64,000 nucleotides of DNA, from the NCBI RefSeq assembly GCF_029784135.1, contig NC_073745.1, positions 274,762,166 to 274,826,165 on the forward strand, given 5' to 3'. This document shows positions 21,900 to 34,800 of the stretch, piece after piece (position 1 is the first letter of the stretch; each line of letters begins with the position of its first letter). The notes under the pieces were generated by a model that did not search any database, had not been told where the DNA came from, and saw nothing but the letters and a program-made list of their open reading frames with translations. A program made the position numbers and the translations under genes. This stretch comes from Toxorhynchites rutilus septentrionalis. Its lineage: Eukaryota; Arthropoda; Insecta; Diptera; Culicidae.

Positions 21900-22068
21900 A
21901 CGCAAGTGTTAGATATCGAGGTAGAGTAGTAGGCGAAATAAACTTGTATTGAATAATAAATATGGTGTCGCAATTGTTTGCATTTAATGTGAAGTGAATA
22001 TGGAGGAAACAAAACAACGTGGAAAATACTCACGATTTCATGATGTTTCGAGTCAAACGAGTCTAAGA
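21900..22068 (+). repeat. Dispersed repeat upstream of Imp3
   Basis: It shares about 70 percent identity by eye with 35335-35515, upstream of Pep. Matching blocks are GAGGTAGAGTAGTAGGCGAA, TGTATT, GTCGCAATTGTTTGCATTTAAT, GAATATGGAGGAAACAAAA and AATACTCACGATTTCATGAT. Both copies lie in the same relation to the neighbouring minus-strand gene. Confidence 0.6.
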
Positions 22069-22294
22069 TGGGAAGATGTATGCATTTTGATTTTGTAAAA
22101 GTTCGATTGTATTACTAGCTATTTGACAGATAGGAAGAAACAGAAGAAAGAACTGTTGTGCCCAACATTTCGTCATTTGAAAAGTCGTCTCTGCAACTGT
22201 ACATGAGATACAAAGCATTCGACAGAGAAATGATTCGAACACACAAAAAACATTCTCTACTTATTAGGCCGCATGAATAAAAAAAAAAGTATTT

Positions 22295-22777
22295 GTGTTT
22301 GTGGATGTACTGGAGGAAGTAGGAAAAATTTTACTTTCCAAATCGCAAACACCATATATTTCCAAGTAAAGTAAACTTTCCTAGTATTTACTTGAATCTG
22401 TATGATTAAAAGTTTACTTTACTAATTTCGTTTTAACGTATGTTCGAATTCGAACATAGTTCTTACTTTGTTCAACATCTGTCAACTGATTGTTTTTGTT
22501 TGGTTTCAAAATGTCACTTTCCTCGCCCGTGTTGTGATCCTTTCATTGAAAAGAGGTACTCGAAGAGATTGTTCTGGTAGTTGAGTTTTTTAATTGTTGC
22601 TTAAAAATACTAGTTTCCAATCATAAATTTATAGTCGAAGGATCTGCCGAAAAATCAATCAGCAGCGGTAGCGGATGAAAGAGGAAGAATCAATCTAATC
22701 AGGAACAAATGGATGCTGTGTTTGTGGATGTACTGGAGAAAGTAGGAAAAATTTGACTTTCCAAATCGCAAACACCA
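22295..22777 (+). repeat. 60-bp direct duplication, 423 bp apart
   Basis: 22295-22354 and 22718-22777 (starting GTGTTTGTGGATGTACTGGA) differ at only about two positions. The second copy lies in the accessory-gene frame of the Harbinger element (FVDVLEKVGKI). The sequence between them shows no recognised ORF. Confidence 0.75.
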
Positions 22778-25040
22778 CCTGTGCGGGAGAAGAAAAAAAC
22801 AGCGTTGGCGGCGATGCGACAGCAGTTGCTCATCCGAAGTGGATTCTGTGGATTCTCTGGCGACCAAATATTGGGCCCTATTATAGAAATCGAGGCGATA
22901 AGAATTTTGCTCGTTAGCTCTATTTTACTATTATAGAGATCGAGCAATTCGATAGCACCGAGCGAGTGATAACTATCGATGCAAGTGTCATATCTTTTCG
23001 AGTTGTTTGGTTCACTTGTTGCATATCTTCAGAGAATAATTTTGTTTTGGCTTGCATCCCTTTGGGAAACATTTCAGAAACGCTTCAATATATGCAATTT
23101 GCAACACATGTTCGTTTGTTTTGATCAGCATTTGTTTTACGGTGCTGCCAGAATAGTCTATACAAGGTAAGTGTTCAGTTGTTCTTTATACTAATCATGT
23201 TATAACTTACAATGCAGAATTTACTTCCAGCGCATATTTCAGTGGCGGAAGAAAAAAAACCAAATCACCACCAGTTTGAACGGCTCCTTGAAACAATGGA
23301 AGCAAATGTAGACATTGCTCGAGGTTTTTGTGGAGGCAGTTCTAATATAATCCCGGTGTAGGATAAGTTGGAGGAATTCAGAGAGGAGCTTAATGCACTG
23401 AGACCTCCAATGCATCTAGGTTCAGAATGGAAGAAAGTAAGTATTTCTTTTACGATACACATAACTTTCATAAGTAAATTTTATCATACTCTGAATTTCT
23501 TTCAACCGAATTTCCTACCTAAAAATTGCTTACTTCTACTAGCATACATTAGTACGTTATTTTTGGCAGCAATTTTCTTTTTTATTGCTATACTATGCCA
23601 AACTATACCACTTTTACTACAATAGATCAAACTAATGGTCGGAGTGGTATAATGCTCTATACCATATGCTAAAGCTATCCTGCAAAACAATAATGATTTT
23701 ATTTAAATTAAAGGTTTTGATTGACATGAGGGGAAAGGTAAAGAAAACACTAGCACACAACAAGCGAGAATTTAGAGCAACAGGTGGTGACCCCAATACA
23801 ATAAAGCTATCGACGCCACTACAACAAGAAATCAACGCTAAATGAAAATTACATGTTGCATTACATGAATAACAAAAATTGTTTTACTAAAAAAAAGTGA
23901 AATTCGTGCATGACTCTTTACGGAATTCCATAATTTTCTAATAATTATATTTTTTGCACAGCAAATTGTTCCACGCTGTCGTTTTTATTACACATGCATG
24001 CGTGCCTTACGCCTATTAAGCTTTATTCTTTGAGGGAATATCAATTTACTCCAAAACATATCCATATTAACACTTTTGGAAATACATTTTCGTAGCAGGT
24101 GCCTCAAAAAAAGATTTGGCATCATTTTTATAGTGCTTCATGAAACATTTCAGATTTGTTTCAAAATATTTCATCACAACCGCTGACATTCGAGCTTGCT
24201 AACGAATCGAGCAGTTTTCCTCGATTTCTAAAATTCCAGATTTTACTCGGTGTGATAGTGATAGTGATTGTATCGAATCCTCGATTCGATTTCTATAATA
24301 GGGCCCATTGAAGAAAATCAATAACATGAAGACCGCTGTTAAAGAAAAAACAGATACCAAAAAAACAGGGAACGTTAAAATTGTGCTCAACCAACCGCAA
24401 GAAAATTTTTATGGACTGGTGAGGGTGTTGACAATCCCAGCATCATCAGCGTTCCGTGTAAGTAAAAATTATTCAATTATTTCAATTATATTGAAATTTA
24501 TGAAATGTTATCATTTATCATAACTTTTACAGATGGTCTGGCAGTAGGAAGCAAAAATATTGCAATAGGGAAGGATTCACCGAAGGAGGAGCATGATTCT
24601 TCTGATGATTATGATTACAACAGCTTGCAGAATGAGTTTCTGGCGCCGAGTCAAGCATGTCAAACACTAAAAACAAATCAAAAATCGGTATGTGTTTTAT
24701 TTTAATTCTACTTTTACTTTTCATGCGCTCTCAATTAAAATGGTATTTTTATTCCCATTTCTCTCCTAAAACTGTTCTTCAAAGAACTTTTATAGTTTTT
24801 TAATTCTTTTTTTATATTCCAGACACGTGGCAGAGCACAACAAACAGTGTGTGAGGAGCAACTTAAGTTACTGAAAAAGCAACAAGATTGTACGGATGTA
24901 TTGTAAGCCAACCAAGAAGAGCGACACCAAAAAGAAATGGAGCTGTTGGTTCTGAAAAATGATATTACTGTCCTGAAAATCAAAAAAACTCAAAGAGAAC
25001 ATGATCATCTGAAAGTGTATATATTTTTTAAATTAAAGTT
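22708..25040 (+). pseudogene. Harbinger Myb/SANT-like accessory gene, split and degraded
   Basis: Exon-like pieces read FVDVLEKVGKI (22718 onward), then after the nested insertion NNMKTAVKEKTDTKKTGN (24310-24460), then GLAVGSKNIAIGKDSPKEEHDSSDD (24535-24690) and a coiled C-terminal part (24822-25010). Splice-like signals separate them (GTAAGT at 24459, TTTTACAG before 24533, GTATGTG at 24689). Two stops (in KVGKI*L and in TDVL*ANQ) show decay. In Harbinger elements this second protein helps nuclear import and target recognition of the transposase. Identification rests on recognisable family-like motifs and its convergent position next to the transposase. Confidence 0.55.
22873..24306 (+). mobile_element. 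Nested Harbinger-type element with ATT target duplication
   Basis: Both ends read GGGCCCTATTATAGAAATCG in inverted orientation (22873-22892 and 24287-24306). They are flanked by ATT (22870-22872 and 24307-24309), a 3-bp target duplication. The interior of 1434 bp contains remnants of its own Myb/SANT-like gene: ANVDIARGF (about 23308), LEEFREELNALRPPMHLGSEWKK (23370-23436, followed by GTAAG) and MRGKVKKTLAHNKREFRATGGDPN (about 23725-23796). No transposase is present, so mobility would have depended on a partner in trans. Confidence 0.8.
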
Positions 25041-25077
25041 AAATTAATAAAGTTTTAAAGGCAGAATATTTTTTATA

Positions 25078-26206
25078 TTATAACTGATTTTTAATGTGCA
25101 TCGCAATTGCATCTCGACGACGTTGTCCTCTATGGCGAATAGAGTAGCCATCATCGACTCCCCCATTGAACTGTACATAGTTTGGCTGAAGTGACTCTTC
25201 CGGCAACGTGAAATCTTCATCATTTATTATCTTCGCCACATTATGGAGCACGAAGCACGCAACGACCATCTGTGGGACTCTTTCCGTTGATATGCGGACT
25301 TTTGATTGCTAAATGAGAAATCGTTGTTTAACTTGACCGAATACCCGTTCGATTATCATCCTTTCCCTAGTATGCATAATGTTGTAGCACCTCTGTTCTG
25401 CAGATGACGGGTTTTTAAATGGCGTCATTAGCCAAGGCGCTATAGGGTATGCTTCATCTGCTAGCATAACGGCATCGCTGTTATTGTCGGAGAGTATTTC
25501 ACGAATGGCGGAATTTCTCCATATGCTGGCATCGTGGATAGAACCAGGCCACCGACACTCCACACTCGTGAACATTTCTCGTCCATTGCACGTTGCCTGA
25601 ACGTTGAATGACGTCAATCCTTTACGATTGACGAATTCATCGGCAAAATGGTATGGCCGTTTTATGAGCACATGAGTGCAGTCAAGAGCCCCTATGCAGT
25701 AAGGGAACTTGTACTTTTTGATCCATAATTTCTTTTCGTGTTCAAATTCTTCCTTCGTTGATGGGAATTTAATCCACTCGTGGGATTTTTCAACGATCGC
25801 TCGACACGTTTGCCAGACAGTTTTGCAAACGGTCGTTTGGTGTAGACCCAAATCCTCACCAACTCCCACCTAGAAAATCGTATATCTGTTTTTTTGCAAT
25901 GCCAGAGTAAGTAATGAAGAGCATACCTGGAATCCGGGATCGCCCACATAACGCAGGAAACATTTCATTTTTTGCATGTTTTCTTCAACGCTGTCGTTAT
26001 CTCAACGCTCTGGTTTCCTCATAGTTGGGTAGAAAGGTTCTTGCTAAGAAACCTACATTTTCGCGACTAAACCTGTACAACTGCTTGAAATTGTCGTCAT
26101 CTCCCTCTCTGCGTATCTTGTATGTTTTGGTAGCCCGATTTTTCTCAAATGAAGGACCGATGTCACAATCGAGCGGAAAAGGAATATTTGGCGCATCATA
26201 ATACAT
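25078..26206 (-). pseudogene. PIF/Harbinger (HARBI1-like) transposase, degraded
   Basis: DDE_Tnp_4-type transposase. Exon 1 (from 26206, MYYDAPNIPFPLDCDIG) leads to KMKCFLRYVGDPGFQ. A 57-bp intron (25870-25926, donor GTATGC, acceptor TTTCTAG) follows, then VGEDLGLHQTTVC. Catalytic residues are visible: D in GALDCTHVLI, D in MLADEAYPIAPWL and E in MIIERVFGQVKQRF. The C-terminus carries VACFVLHNVAKIINDEDF. Decay consists of a frameshift near 25990-26010 and an in-frame TAG at 25309-25311, after which the same frame resumes (QSKVRISTERVPQMV). Family assignment is firm; the copy is not functional as it stands. Confidence 0.88.
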
Positions 26207-26616
26207 TTTTCACTTGCTTAAATGTAAGATAGCAGCACTAAATATTAATCGCATAAGATAAACAAAAGAGTTTTCAGAAGCAAAATGCAAATGTTTATTA
26301 TTCAAAATGTCTGTACTGGAGAGGTTTTAGTAATGTAATCTAGCATTATATGATGTCAAAGTTTTAGCCGATGTTCCGTATTATTAGGCTTAGCTAAAAA
26401 CATTTCTAAATAATCAAAATCAAAGAATTTAGAATTTGTTTTTTCGATATTATTGTGAATTACTACTTCATTCATTAGCCCTATCGAAAAAGGAGCCTGA
26501 TTTGACGATTTAATAATGGACCCGTTTTCAGTTGTGATTCATCTGTTCGTCACCATGAACTCGTCTCATCACAATCGGTCGACCCTCAGAATAGCGCGTC
26601 AGTTCTCATATGACAC

Positions 26617-27366
26617 TAGAGGTGTGCAAATCATGATGTCATGATGAACAGCTCTGATCATATCAGCTCATCTAAATGAGCTGTTCTTTATGAACAGCTC
26701 TTCAGCTCAGTTGTCAGTGCCGACTTTCAATTTGGGTCCCAAACTCGATAGCCACGAAGCCAGTTTGAAAATGTTAAAATTCAAATGAAATTTTTCACAC
26801 CATATTATTAATTACTTGAAACACGTATTCCAGACTATTATTTACAACAGACTCGGCGAGTACAACATTTCCGACATTTTTACTGAGGCTTTACATTACA
26901 ATAGAAAGTTTTCTTCAAAAAAAAAAAATCTTATGAGATTTTTGCACCGCCTGCAAACAAAGTGTTTTTCATTGAAATAGAATACTCATTTGATACACAG
27001 AAGTTGATTTTCATTAATAATTTGAATTTTAAAAACGTGTTCATTCTGCCTGAGAGCCAATTATTATTTTTGGCGCCCCCTAAACTGGTAAACAAAGCTC
27101 AATGCCGTCAACGCGAATAAAACAGTTGAAAAGACGAGGGACAAATGAAACTAAACTGATGTCTTAACACGAAGAGCGAGAGACGGTCAGTTCATTTGAA
27201 TCTTACAGCTCACACACTCTCTTCAATTCTACAGCTCTTTTCTCTCCTTCATCATCATCAAAGTGAGCTGAAGAGCTGTTTGATTTTTTTTGCGAGCTGT
27301 TCCGCGTCAACTCACTTCAAAGAGTCGATTCTTCGGAACAGCTCATGAGCGGATGGCACATCTCTA
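26617..27366. mobile_element. hAT-type MITE with GAGCTGTTC/GAACAGCTC motifs
   Basis: A 750-bp element starts TAGAGGTGTGC and ends with the complement of TAGAGATGTGCC. It is flanked by a perfect 8-bp duplication TATGACAC (26609-26616 and 27367-27374), diagnostic of hAT. Subterminal regions are packed with AGCTC, GAGCTGTTC and GAACAGCTC, which resemble transposase-binding repeats. The middle (about 26715-27140) is related to 38735-39150. There is no transposase. Confidence 0.88.
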
Positions 27367-27374
27367 TATGACAC

Positions 27375-28868
27375 CGACGCGATGAATCTCACCTATCCCG
27401 ATGCGACTGGATAAATTGCTGTGAGGGGCATTCGAATGTAATTCGAAATGTTATGAAAATTTACATTATTTTCGCAAGACAAAAACATTGATTAAATTAC
27501 AGAAAATTAATTTCCTCAAATTATCACGCGGCGAGTGACGTGAGATAGCAAAGTTTGTCGCTTTATTATGAAAGCTACCTTACTTTTCAACTTCTTTTTG
27601 ATACCCGAGTCGATAACATATGAGGACATGACTTCAAATCACAATTAGTGACAAACTATAGTCACGCAATTCGCCTACGGGAATGCAGTGACTTGAGCCA
27701 TCTCACCTCATTCGCCGCGGGTATATTTCATATTTGTTGTCGCACTCAATGCGAAACTTCCATTGGAATCCTTTTGTTTATTCAATTTCATGATCAACGC
27801 GAATCAAACAATTTATTGAAGTTCCCATCGATTCTATTTGACGCTTTACATGCCGGACCAGTTAAAACGCGAATGTTGATAACTGGTCTTCCCTTTTCGC
27901 CCAGTTAGCGAATGTTTACTGTATTATTTATTTATTTATACAGTCTTCGCCAAAAAATTGTCGGACAGACTAAAATTCAACTATTAATCCTTATACTAAA
28001 CACCTTTCTAGTCATGTCAAATTCAAACAGGAAATACACATTATTAAATCGTTTGCAACAAACATCGAAAGGATTATTTTGTCCGTATAGAGTATAATGC
28101 ACTGTCTGCCGAAAGAAAACAACTTGTTTAGTTTCTACCCGATGCGTTGATCCGAAGTTTACCCGAAAGTTCTGCGCCGTTGTTGCCAAGGTCAAAAATC
28201 AGCAGTCTCTGAAGAAACTAGCGTCGCTTTTGCAGTGTCACCCCTATTCCGGAACCCGATCGGGTTTAAAATTCTCCATTCCACACCCGAGGAAAATCTG
28301 GTTCAACTTTGGATGAGAATGAGTCCGAATTACATGTGAACCAGTAATTGGAATAGTCGTCACTGTTTCGAATGTTTTCCTATTGAAAAGGAACAGATTA
28401 GCATACTTTTGTCCTTGCGTAAGACACTTGTTTTTGTTTTGACTTCACAGTTGTCTGACTGCTGCCATGAAAACTATTTGGATTTGAGGCGAACTGGTAG
28501 CATAATTTAAAACATTAGAACACGTTCGGATTGTGAAATTCAATTGCCGCTTCTTTAAACCTAATTCCCGTAAGTGCCGTTTCTAAATAATGTGATATCT
28601 TTGATTCAGTCTATTACAACAAGATATTATTCTGCGATTTTTTCTTCAAATCGCATTTTTATTATTTCTTGGTTATGTCTAATACACTGACGTATCATAA
28701 TTGTATATGTGTGTGTTGAATGACTTCTATTCTTCAATTCGGAAAATCTAGTTAAGGATGTAAGACGACTAAAACAGGAAGGTATTCCAACCGCTACCTT
28801 CATTGCAATCGAAGGAAAATGTTTCGCATGTTTGTTACACACAAAGATCTTAGAACATGTCCCTCTGA
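27375..28868. other. Intergenic DNA 3' of Pep
   Basis: The part nearest Pep (28658-28868) is probably its 3' UTR: AATAAA on the minus strand at 28663-28658, about 205 bp past the stop. The rest holds no supported gene or mobile element. Confidence 0.45.
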
Positions 28869-31800
28869 TTAAGCTTCAGCCTTAACCTCTTTATCTGCAC
28901 TAGTGGCATCGCCATTCGCGGGCTTTTTGTTTGCTGCGGCTTTCTTCTCGGTAGTTGAATCCTCATCTTCATCCACCGTGGTATCGTGAATGCTGCTCTG
29001 ATCCAGTCCGTTCTTTTCGGTATGTTTGAACTTGTCGTACCTTTCGGAGCTGGTCTTTTCATCGTCTTCCTCCTCTTCATTATCCTCCGCAGGGCCAGCT
29101 ACTTCGCGCAGTAAATCACCGAGATCATTATCAACCACTTCCCACATCTGGTCATCAGTTGCCGCTGCGTCCTTGGTCTCTCCTTCTTCGCCAGATTTTT
29201 TCTCCGCACTTGGTTCTTCCTTGACGGCTGCATCCGCTTCAGAAGCGTTAGATGCATCTTTCTCTTTCTTTGCATCTAAAAAATGTTCAGCCGTTAGCAA
29301 AAGTGTTGAACACACATTTCTATCATTTTATCATACCTTTCCGCGCTTTAGCGTCCGTGATTTTTTTCTTATGAATCCTTTCCGCACGCTCTCGCAACTT
29401 CTTGTCCTCACGATTGCGGATGTACAGCCTGAGATGTGATCTTGTTTTGCAATGTGTTCGTAGGACTTTTTCCTGTTCGTCTCGTCGTGGCAAATACATA
29501 TCACATAAATCGCAAAACTGTACCTCGACTTTCTTAACATGTTCAGAGCCAATAACGGTTTCTCCATCCACATCATCGCTATCGTCATCATCCTCATCAT
29601 CTGTGCCGGGGCGTCCAGTGGATTTATTATCCGCTGATCCACTCTTTTTTGGTGTCGATGTATTTTCTTTGCTCGTATCTGTTGGCTCGTCAACATTGCC
29701 AACCTCATCGACCGTTGTGAAATTCTCCAAATCAATTTCCGCACCATCATCACCGTCTTCATCCTTGCTGGCGTAACGCTCGACGCGGGCTTTGAACTTC
29801 AAGTGCTCGATCGAAGAACGATGAGCCTCGAACGCCATCGGACTCTTGAAACCAATTTTGCACGTTGTACAATAGGGCATCAGGAACCGTTTCATTTGCT
29901 TGTGACCATCGGACTTCTGGTGAACGGCTTTTGGCTGGCGGAAATTCAACTGGCACAATGGACAGTACGAGGATTTCTGTTCGCTGAAATCCTCAACCTT
30001 TTCGTCCTCTTCTTTCTGGGCCACCCGTTGGGCATGACGCATCTCGGCTAACTTGTCGCGTGTAGTTCCCGCCAAACGACGCATGGCCGAACGATGCAGT
30101 CCTCTGAATAGATGGGAGTGGTATTCCTGTGGGGAAGAAAAAAAGTATAAGTCAAGTTGGTACATGTTTGTCTTATAGCACGCGATTACCTTGAAAGTGA
30201 AGCATTTAGTTCCACAGTGACAACAATTCAATTTGATGAAAGGCGACGAACGATACTTGGTGGTAATTTTAGTCGTGTCCTTCTTCTGCTTTTCACCGTC
30301 TTTATCGTCGGTCTTGTCTGCATTTGGAGAACTTTTAACCTTTGCCGGGGCCTTCTTGGTACTCTTCTTGGGAGTAGCAGAGGCATCTTTCTTACCCTCA
30401 TCTCCGTCTTCTCCATCCTTGGATTCATCGGCCTTTTCATCGTCTTCCTTATCATCATCGGCTTTATCAATGGTTTTATCGGCATCGTCCTCATCGTCGT
30501 CTTCCTCCTTTTCTGTTTTGTCATCGTCATCCACCTCGCCTTCCTTAATTTCCTTCTTGATGTCATCGCCCTCTCCTTCGGTTACATCCTTATCCTCATC
30601 GACTTCATCGTCATCACCTTCATTCTCTGTGGTATGCTCATCATCTAATTCCTTGGCTGCTTCTAACGCCCGCTTGATAAGTGCCCTGCGTTTGGAACGA
30701 TTATTTTAACAAACTGTTTACATCTGAGGCATTCTTCCACCAATCAACACGAATTTTCGAAGAATTTTTAATTTTATATTTTTGATTTAGCTGAAATTTT
30801 GCCAACTTGTTCGGCGCTGGGTACGACGTCATTTCACGGTATTAGGTATTAGTTTATCAAATGAGTGGCTTAGAATGAAAGGGGTGTAAGTGATTTGATC
30901 GATTTCTCTACATCGACTCTCTCTTTTCGTCATAACTTAGCTGCAAATACATTCCGTACTGTATTTGGCAATGTGGAAGATAGGTCAGAACCTCATCTAT
31001 CGGACTCTATAGCAAACTTAAATTGGGACGTTTTTGCAGTTGAGTTATTAACTAAAGAAAAAGTTGATGAAGAGAAATCGATCGAGTTACTTACACCCCT
31101 TGCATTTTAAGCCCCTCAAATACGATCACGACTAGTTTTTAATGCAAAAATCATACAAAAACTGTATTATTTCAGAAAATAAAAACTATAAGACCACAAA
31201 CGGATTATTTGATCGAAATGGTGTCTTAGACAAAGTTGTAGATTACAGTTTTGCGGTTCTGGAAAAAGTATAGGTACTACACTAAAAAAAATTACTCAGT
31301 ACAATTAAAAATAAAATTTAAAGATGGAAACCACATGTTTAAAAAACTATATTTAAAAAAAATTAAAAATTTAATTTTTTTACAGTTTCCAATCAGTCAT
31401 ACATCGAAAGGTGGGCACTTTTACAGAGATAGTTTCTTAACAACTTATTCCTGTTTTCTTTGAAAAATTTACAACTTATACAATTTTATTTATAGCCAAG
31501 ATAGCGAAATAGTGTATTAATTCCGCGTTTGACATGTTCTCGACGTGTTTCAAAATGGCAAAAAAAACGATTTAACACAATTCAAACATTCATAGTAATA
31601 TTTTTTAAGTTTTTTTTCTGAAAGATTTTCCGAAAAAACGTTGAAAAACCTCAAAATTTCGAAAAAAAATTCTTACTCAAAGTCTAGAAGACCTACAAAA
31701 TATTGGTTAAGGAATAAAATGTAGGAAATAATTTATGTTCTCATTAAAAATATCAAACAATTTTTTAAAAATCATAGAAAAAAAAATTCTATGATGTTTT

Positions 31801-34800
31801 TTCATGTTCTCTTAAAAAAAATACTAGCAATGTTTAACTCGTAACATTTGAGCGTGCAGATTATCGCGATCGAAATATTCTGTGAACTTTTTCAATTTGG
31901 AAACACGTCAACAACATGTCAAATTCACACACAAAAATGTTACGAGTAAAACATTATCCCTTCAGGAGTTTCCACACAAAAATATAACATATTCCAGAAA
32001 CTATAAAACAGTGATTTTCAACCTTTTTTGCTCAATTCCCCCTTTACGAAAATTAATCCCAGTGCTTCACCCCTATCAGTATCTTGTAAGAGAGTCAGTA
32101 ATGTAATGTAATGTAAGAATACAAGGAGTTTTCAAGTTATATCGTAATTCTTTGTAATTCGTCTTCGATATCCACTCTGTTACGGTGTTTTGTTCCCATC
32201 AGCAGCATTGTACGAAATCCATATTCACATAATTCTACGCAAAAGACAACACAACGCTTGTGGAATATCAGGATAAGATTCGATCATTTGTAGATCGTTG
32301 AGTTTGTTCTGAAATAGATCCGAAACTTTCGTCACTGCCAAAAATTATAATCTATAACTTTGCCTAAGATACCACTCGATCAAATAACCCGTTTTGGCGT
32401 TATAATTTTCTAAGTGATACCCTTTTTGCATAAGCCCTTTTCAAAAATTAGTCGTGATCGCATTCGAAAAATTAATACCGTTAAATGGCGAGGTTTCAGC
32501 TGAATCAAGAATATGAAATTTAAATGGTTTCGTGATGATTGGTGGATTATTCAAAACTTACTTTCTCGAGACACGAGTCGTGGTGTCCATAGTTCTCTTT
32601 CCAATCCGGCCAATGCCATCCCGGCTACGAATCGGCGGAAAACGCCGACGCATCGGAACTGGCCCTCTGATATCCCGTCGACTGTTGAACCGGCTGTTCA
32701 TGATGCCCCGACGACTATCGGTCCTGAAACGATTAGGAATTCTACCACGAATGGGTCCCCGACGCATCGAAAGTGGTATCGAGGGACGCGAACCCAGCGT
32801 TGTCCTCAGCGGTGGTCCTCTCACATTCGAGCTTCGTGGAGCCACCGATCGTGGTGGTCCCATGGATTCACGTGATTTATCCCCAGCGCCACGTCCCCGA
32901 CTGCTGCTCCGGTTTTCAAATCTATCCCGGCTACTGGTTCCACTGCCTCCGACCGACGATGACGAGTGATGATCATTGCCACGTTTATCGTACGATGAGC
33001 TGCTAGTATCATGGTACCGGCTGGATGAGCCTCCGCGGCCACTTCCACCAGCACTATCTCTGCGGTAATCTCCGCTGCCACCTGTTGCGTTGTAATCACG
33101 ACGTCCTCCCTGCGCGTGATTCGTCGTTTTGTTTGGGGGTTTCAATTGACCATATCGCAATTCAAATGAGGACGCGCATTCGTGTTCCATATGCAGGAAA
33201 GATTTCAGGATTGATGAAGATTGAGGTTGAGAAATTAGTATGAATAAGAGTATTTTCTGTTGATTTTTTGGTATTTTTTTGTTTTTGGTTGGTGCTAATG
33301 TGAGCCCTTAGTATGTATTTTAAACGCAAAAACATTGTAACCGTTTCGTATCTGTACCCAGTTCCGCATTTTTTCTAAATTTTGCTGTAGTGAGTGGTCA
33401 GTAGTAGGATAAAGAGAAAACAAATAGAGGAAACATATCCTGTTTTGGCTGTCAGCAGTAAGCAGGATTTCTCTCTAGAAACCTGTCAGCTTCGGCTGGA
33501 TAAAGGAAAAAATAAAGTCTCTAGATCCTGTTTCCAGATCGTCTCAAGAAGCGCATTGGTGGATATCTCTCAGCAACACTCATTGTTCATTGTTCGTTTC
33601 GAGAACTTGATTCGCATTTCCGCATGAATACACCATGAAAGTGGACAACACAAACTATAGAGGGGAAGGCTCATTCCAGCATCGCACTCATCCTGATCGC
33701 ATGATTTTCAACTGTTTTCTATCGTACGAACTTTCATTGATGATGATCTCGCGGACCCATATACTAGAGCTCTACGTGGTCAATACAAAACTGTCACCCA
33801 AAATCTGTATTCGGAAACTTGCCGCTCAGTCGGCCGCCGACACGTTTGGCTACGTTTTCAGTCCATTTTTCATCGATTCAAAAGTAGACATGTAACATTT
33901 CCTCAACTGTCTGCTCTGGCATAACAAAATATGAGGAAGGTTGTTTTTTCATCTGTCCTTTCCCATTCGTTTATTTCACTCTCCATACATCAATCGGGTA
34001 ATCATGATCGCAGATCTCACACGTTCGATCTCTCGATGGAGAAGAAATGTTCTAATAATATGTATTTTTGTTCATGATATTTTCGGCTTTCCTCTCGATT
34101 CAACCAAATAATACACTTTCGGATTCATTCGAATCGAATCGTATCGCATCGTTTTAGAGGTTTGTTCTAGTACGCAATATTTTTGGTCTCATAGAGGAAG
34201 CTTGTGAAAATAGTTCATACTATCTGTTCTATTACTCTTCTTCGTCTTCAAATTTGGAATTATTAAGAAGGTACAGTAAACAGAAAAAAATAGATTAGCT
34301 TACAGTATATCGACATAATGAGAACAAAATTATGAGCAGTTTTCAGCATGTATGAATTATTCTATTATACCATTGTTTAGGAAGCACAGTTTTATTAACT
34401 GATTTCAGCATAATTACCTGATTTGAATGGTCCGTCCTTGGGCGTTTTCTATCCGGCGAACGTCGATCTCTAGAATCCTGTAGCAATATGATGAATAGAA
34501 AGTTATCCGAAACGCTCAATTACATAACATTGGTATACACAAACACATGCTGGTTTCAGGTAACTTAAACAACAGGTATTCAGTACGGTCCATCAAAATT
34601 CCGAACGCACTCACCTTATACGAATCATTACGTTTGTAATTACCGTCCTGGCGGTTATCTTGCCGGGAGTACCGGTTGTTATCATACCGTGACGAACGGG
34701 AGTCTCCGTAGGAATTTCCACCAACGCTATAACGATTGCGTGAGTTGTCTCGACCTCCATCGTAACCACCACTTCCACCATGATTGGAGCTGCGATAACC

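Larger units (their letters stand above)
22295..26523. mobile_element. PIF/Harbinger element with Myb/SANT-like gene and transposase (disrupted)
   Basis: Two convergent gene remnants typical of Harbinger elements are present: a plus-strand Myb/SANT-like accessory gene (about 22708-25040) and a minus-strand DDE transposase (25078-26206). The right end may be at 26523, where the complement reads GGGTCCATTATTAAATCG, related to the inner element's GGGCCCTATTATAGAAATCG. The left end was not found; 22295 marks the first copy of a 60-bp duplicated segment. Another Harbinger-type element (22873-24306) is inserted in the accessory gene. Confidence 0.7.

Noticed and set aside
29331..29762. Met-rich minus-strand ORF overlapping Pep exon 5
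   Set aside because: Alternate frame of the Pep exon, compositionally an artefact.
30157..30709. Long plus-strand ORFs opposite Pep exon 4 (Ser- or Ile/Val/Leu-rich)
   Set aside because: Antisense shadows of Asp/Lys/Glu-rich codons of the Pep gene.
32513..33243. Plus-strand ORFs opposite Pep exon 3
   Set aside because: Shadows of the RG/RS-rich Pep coding sequence.
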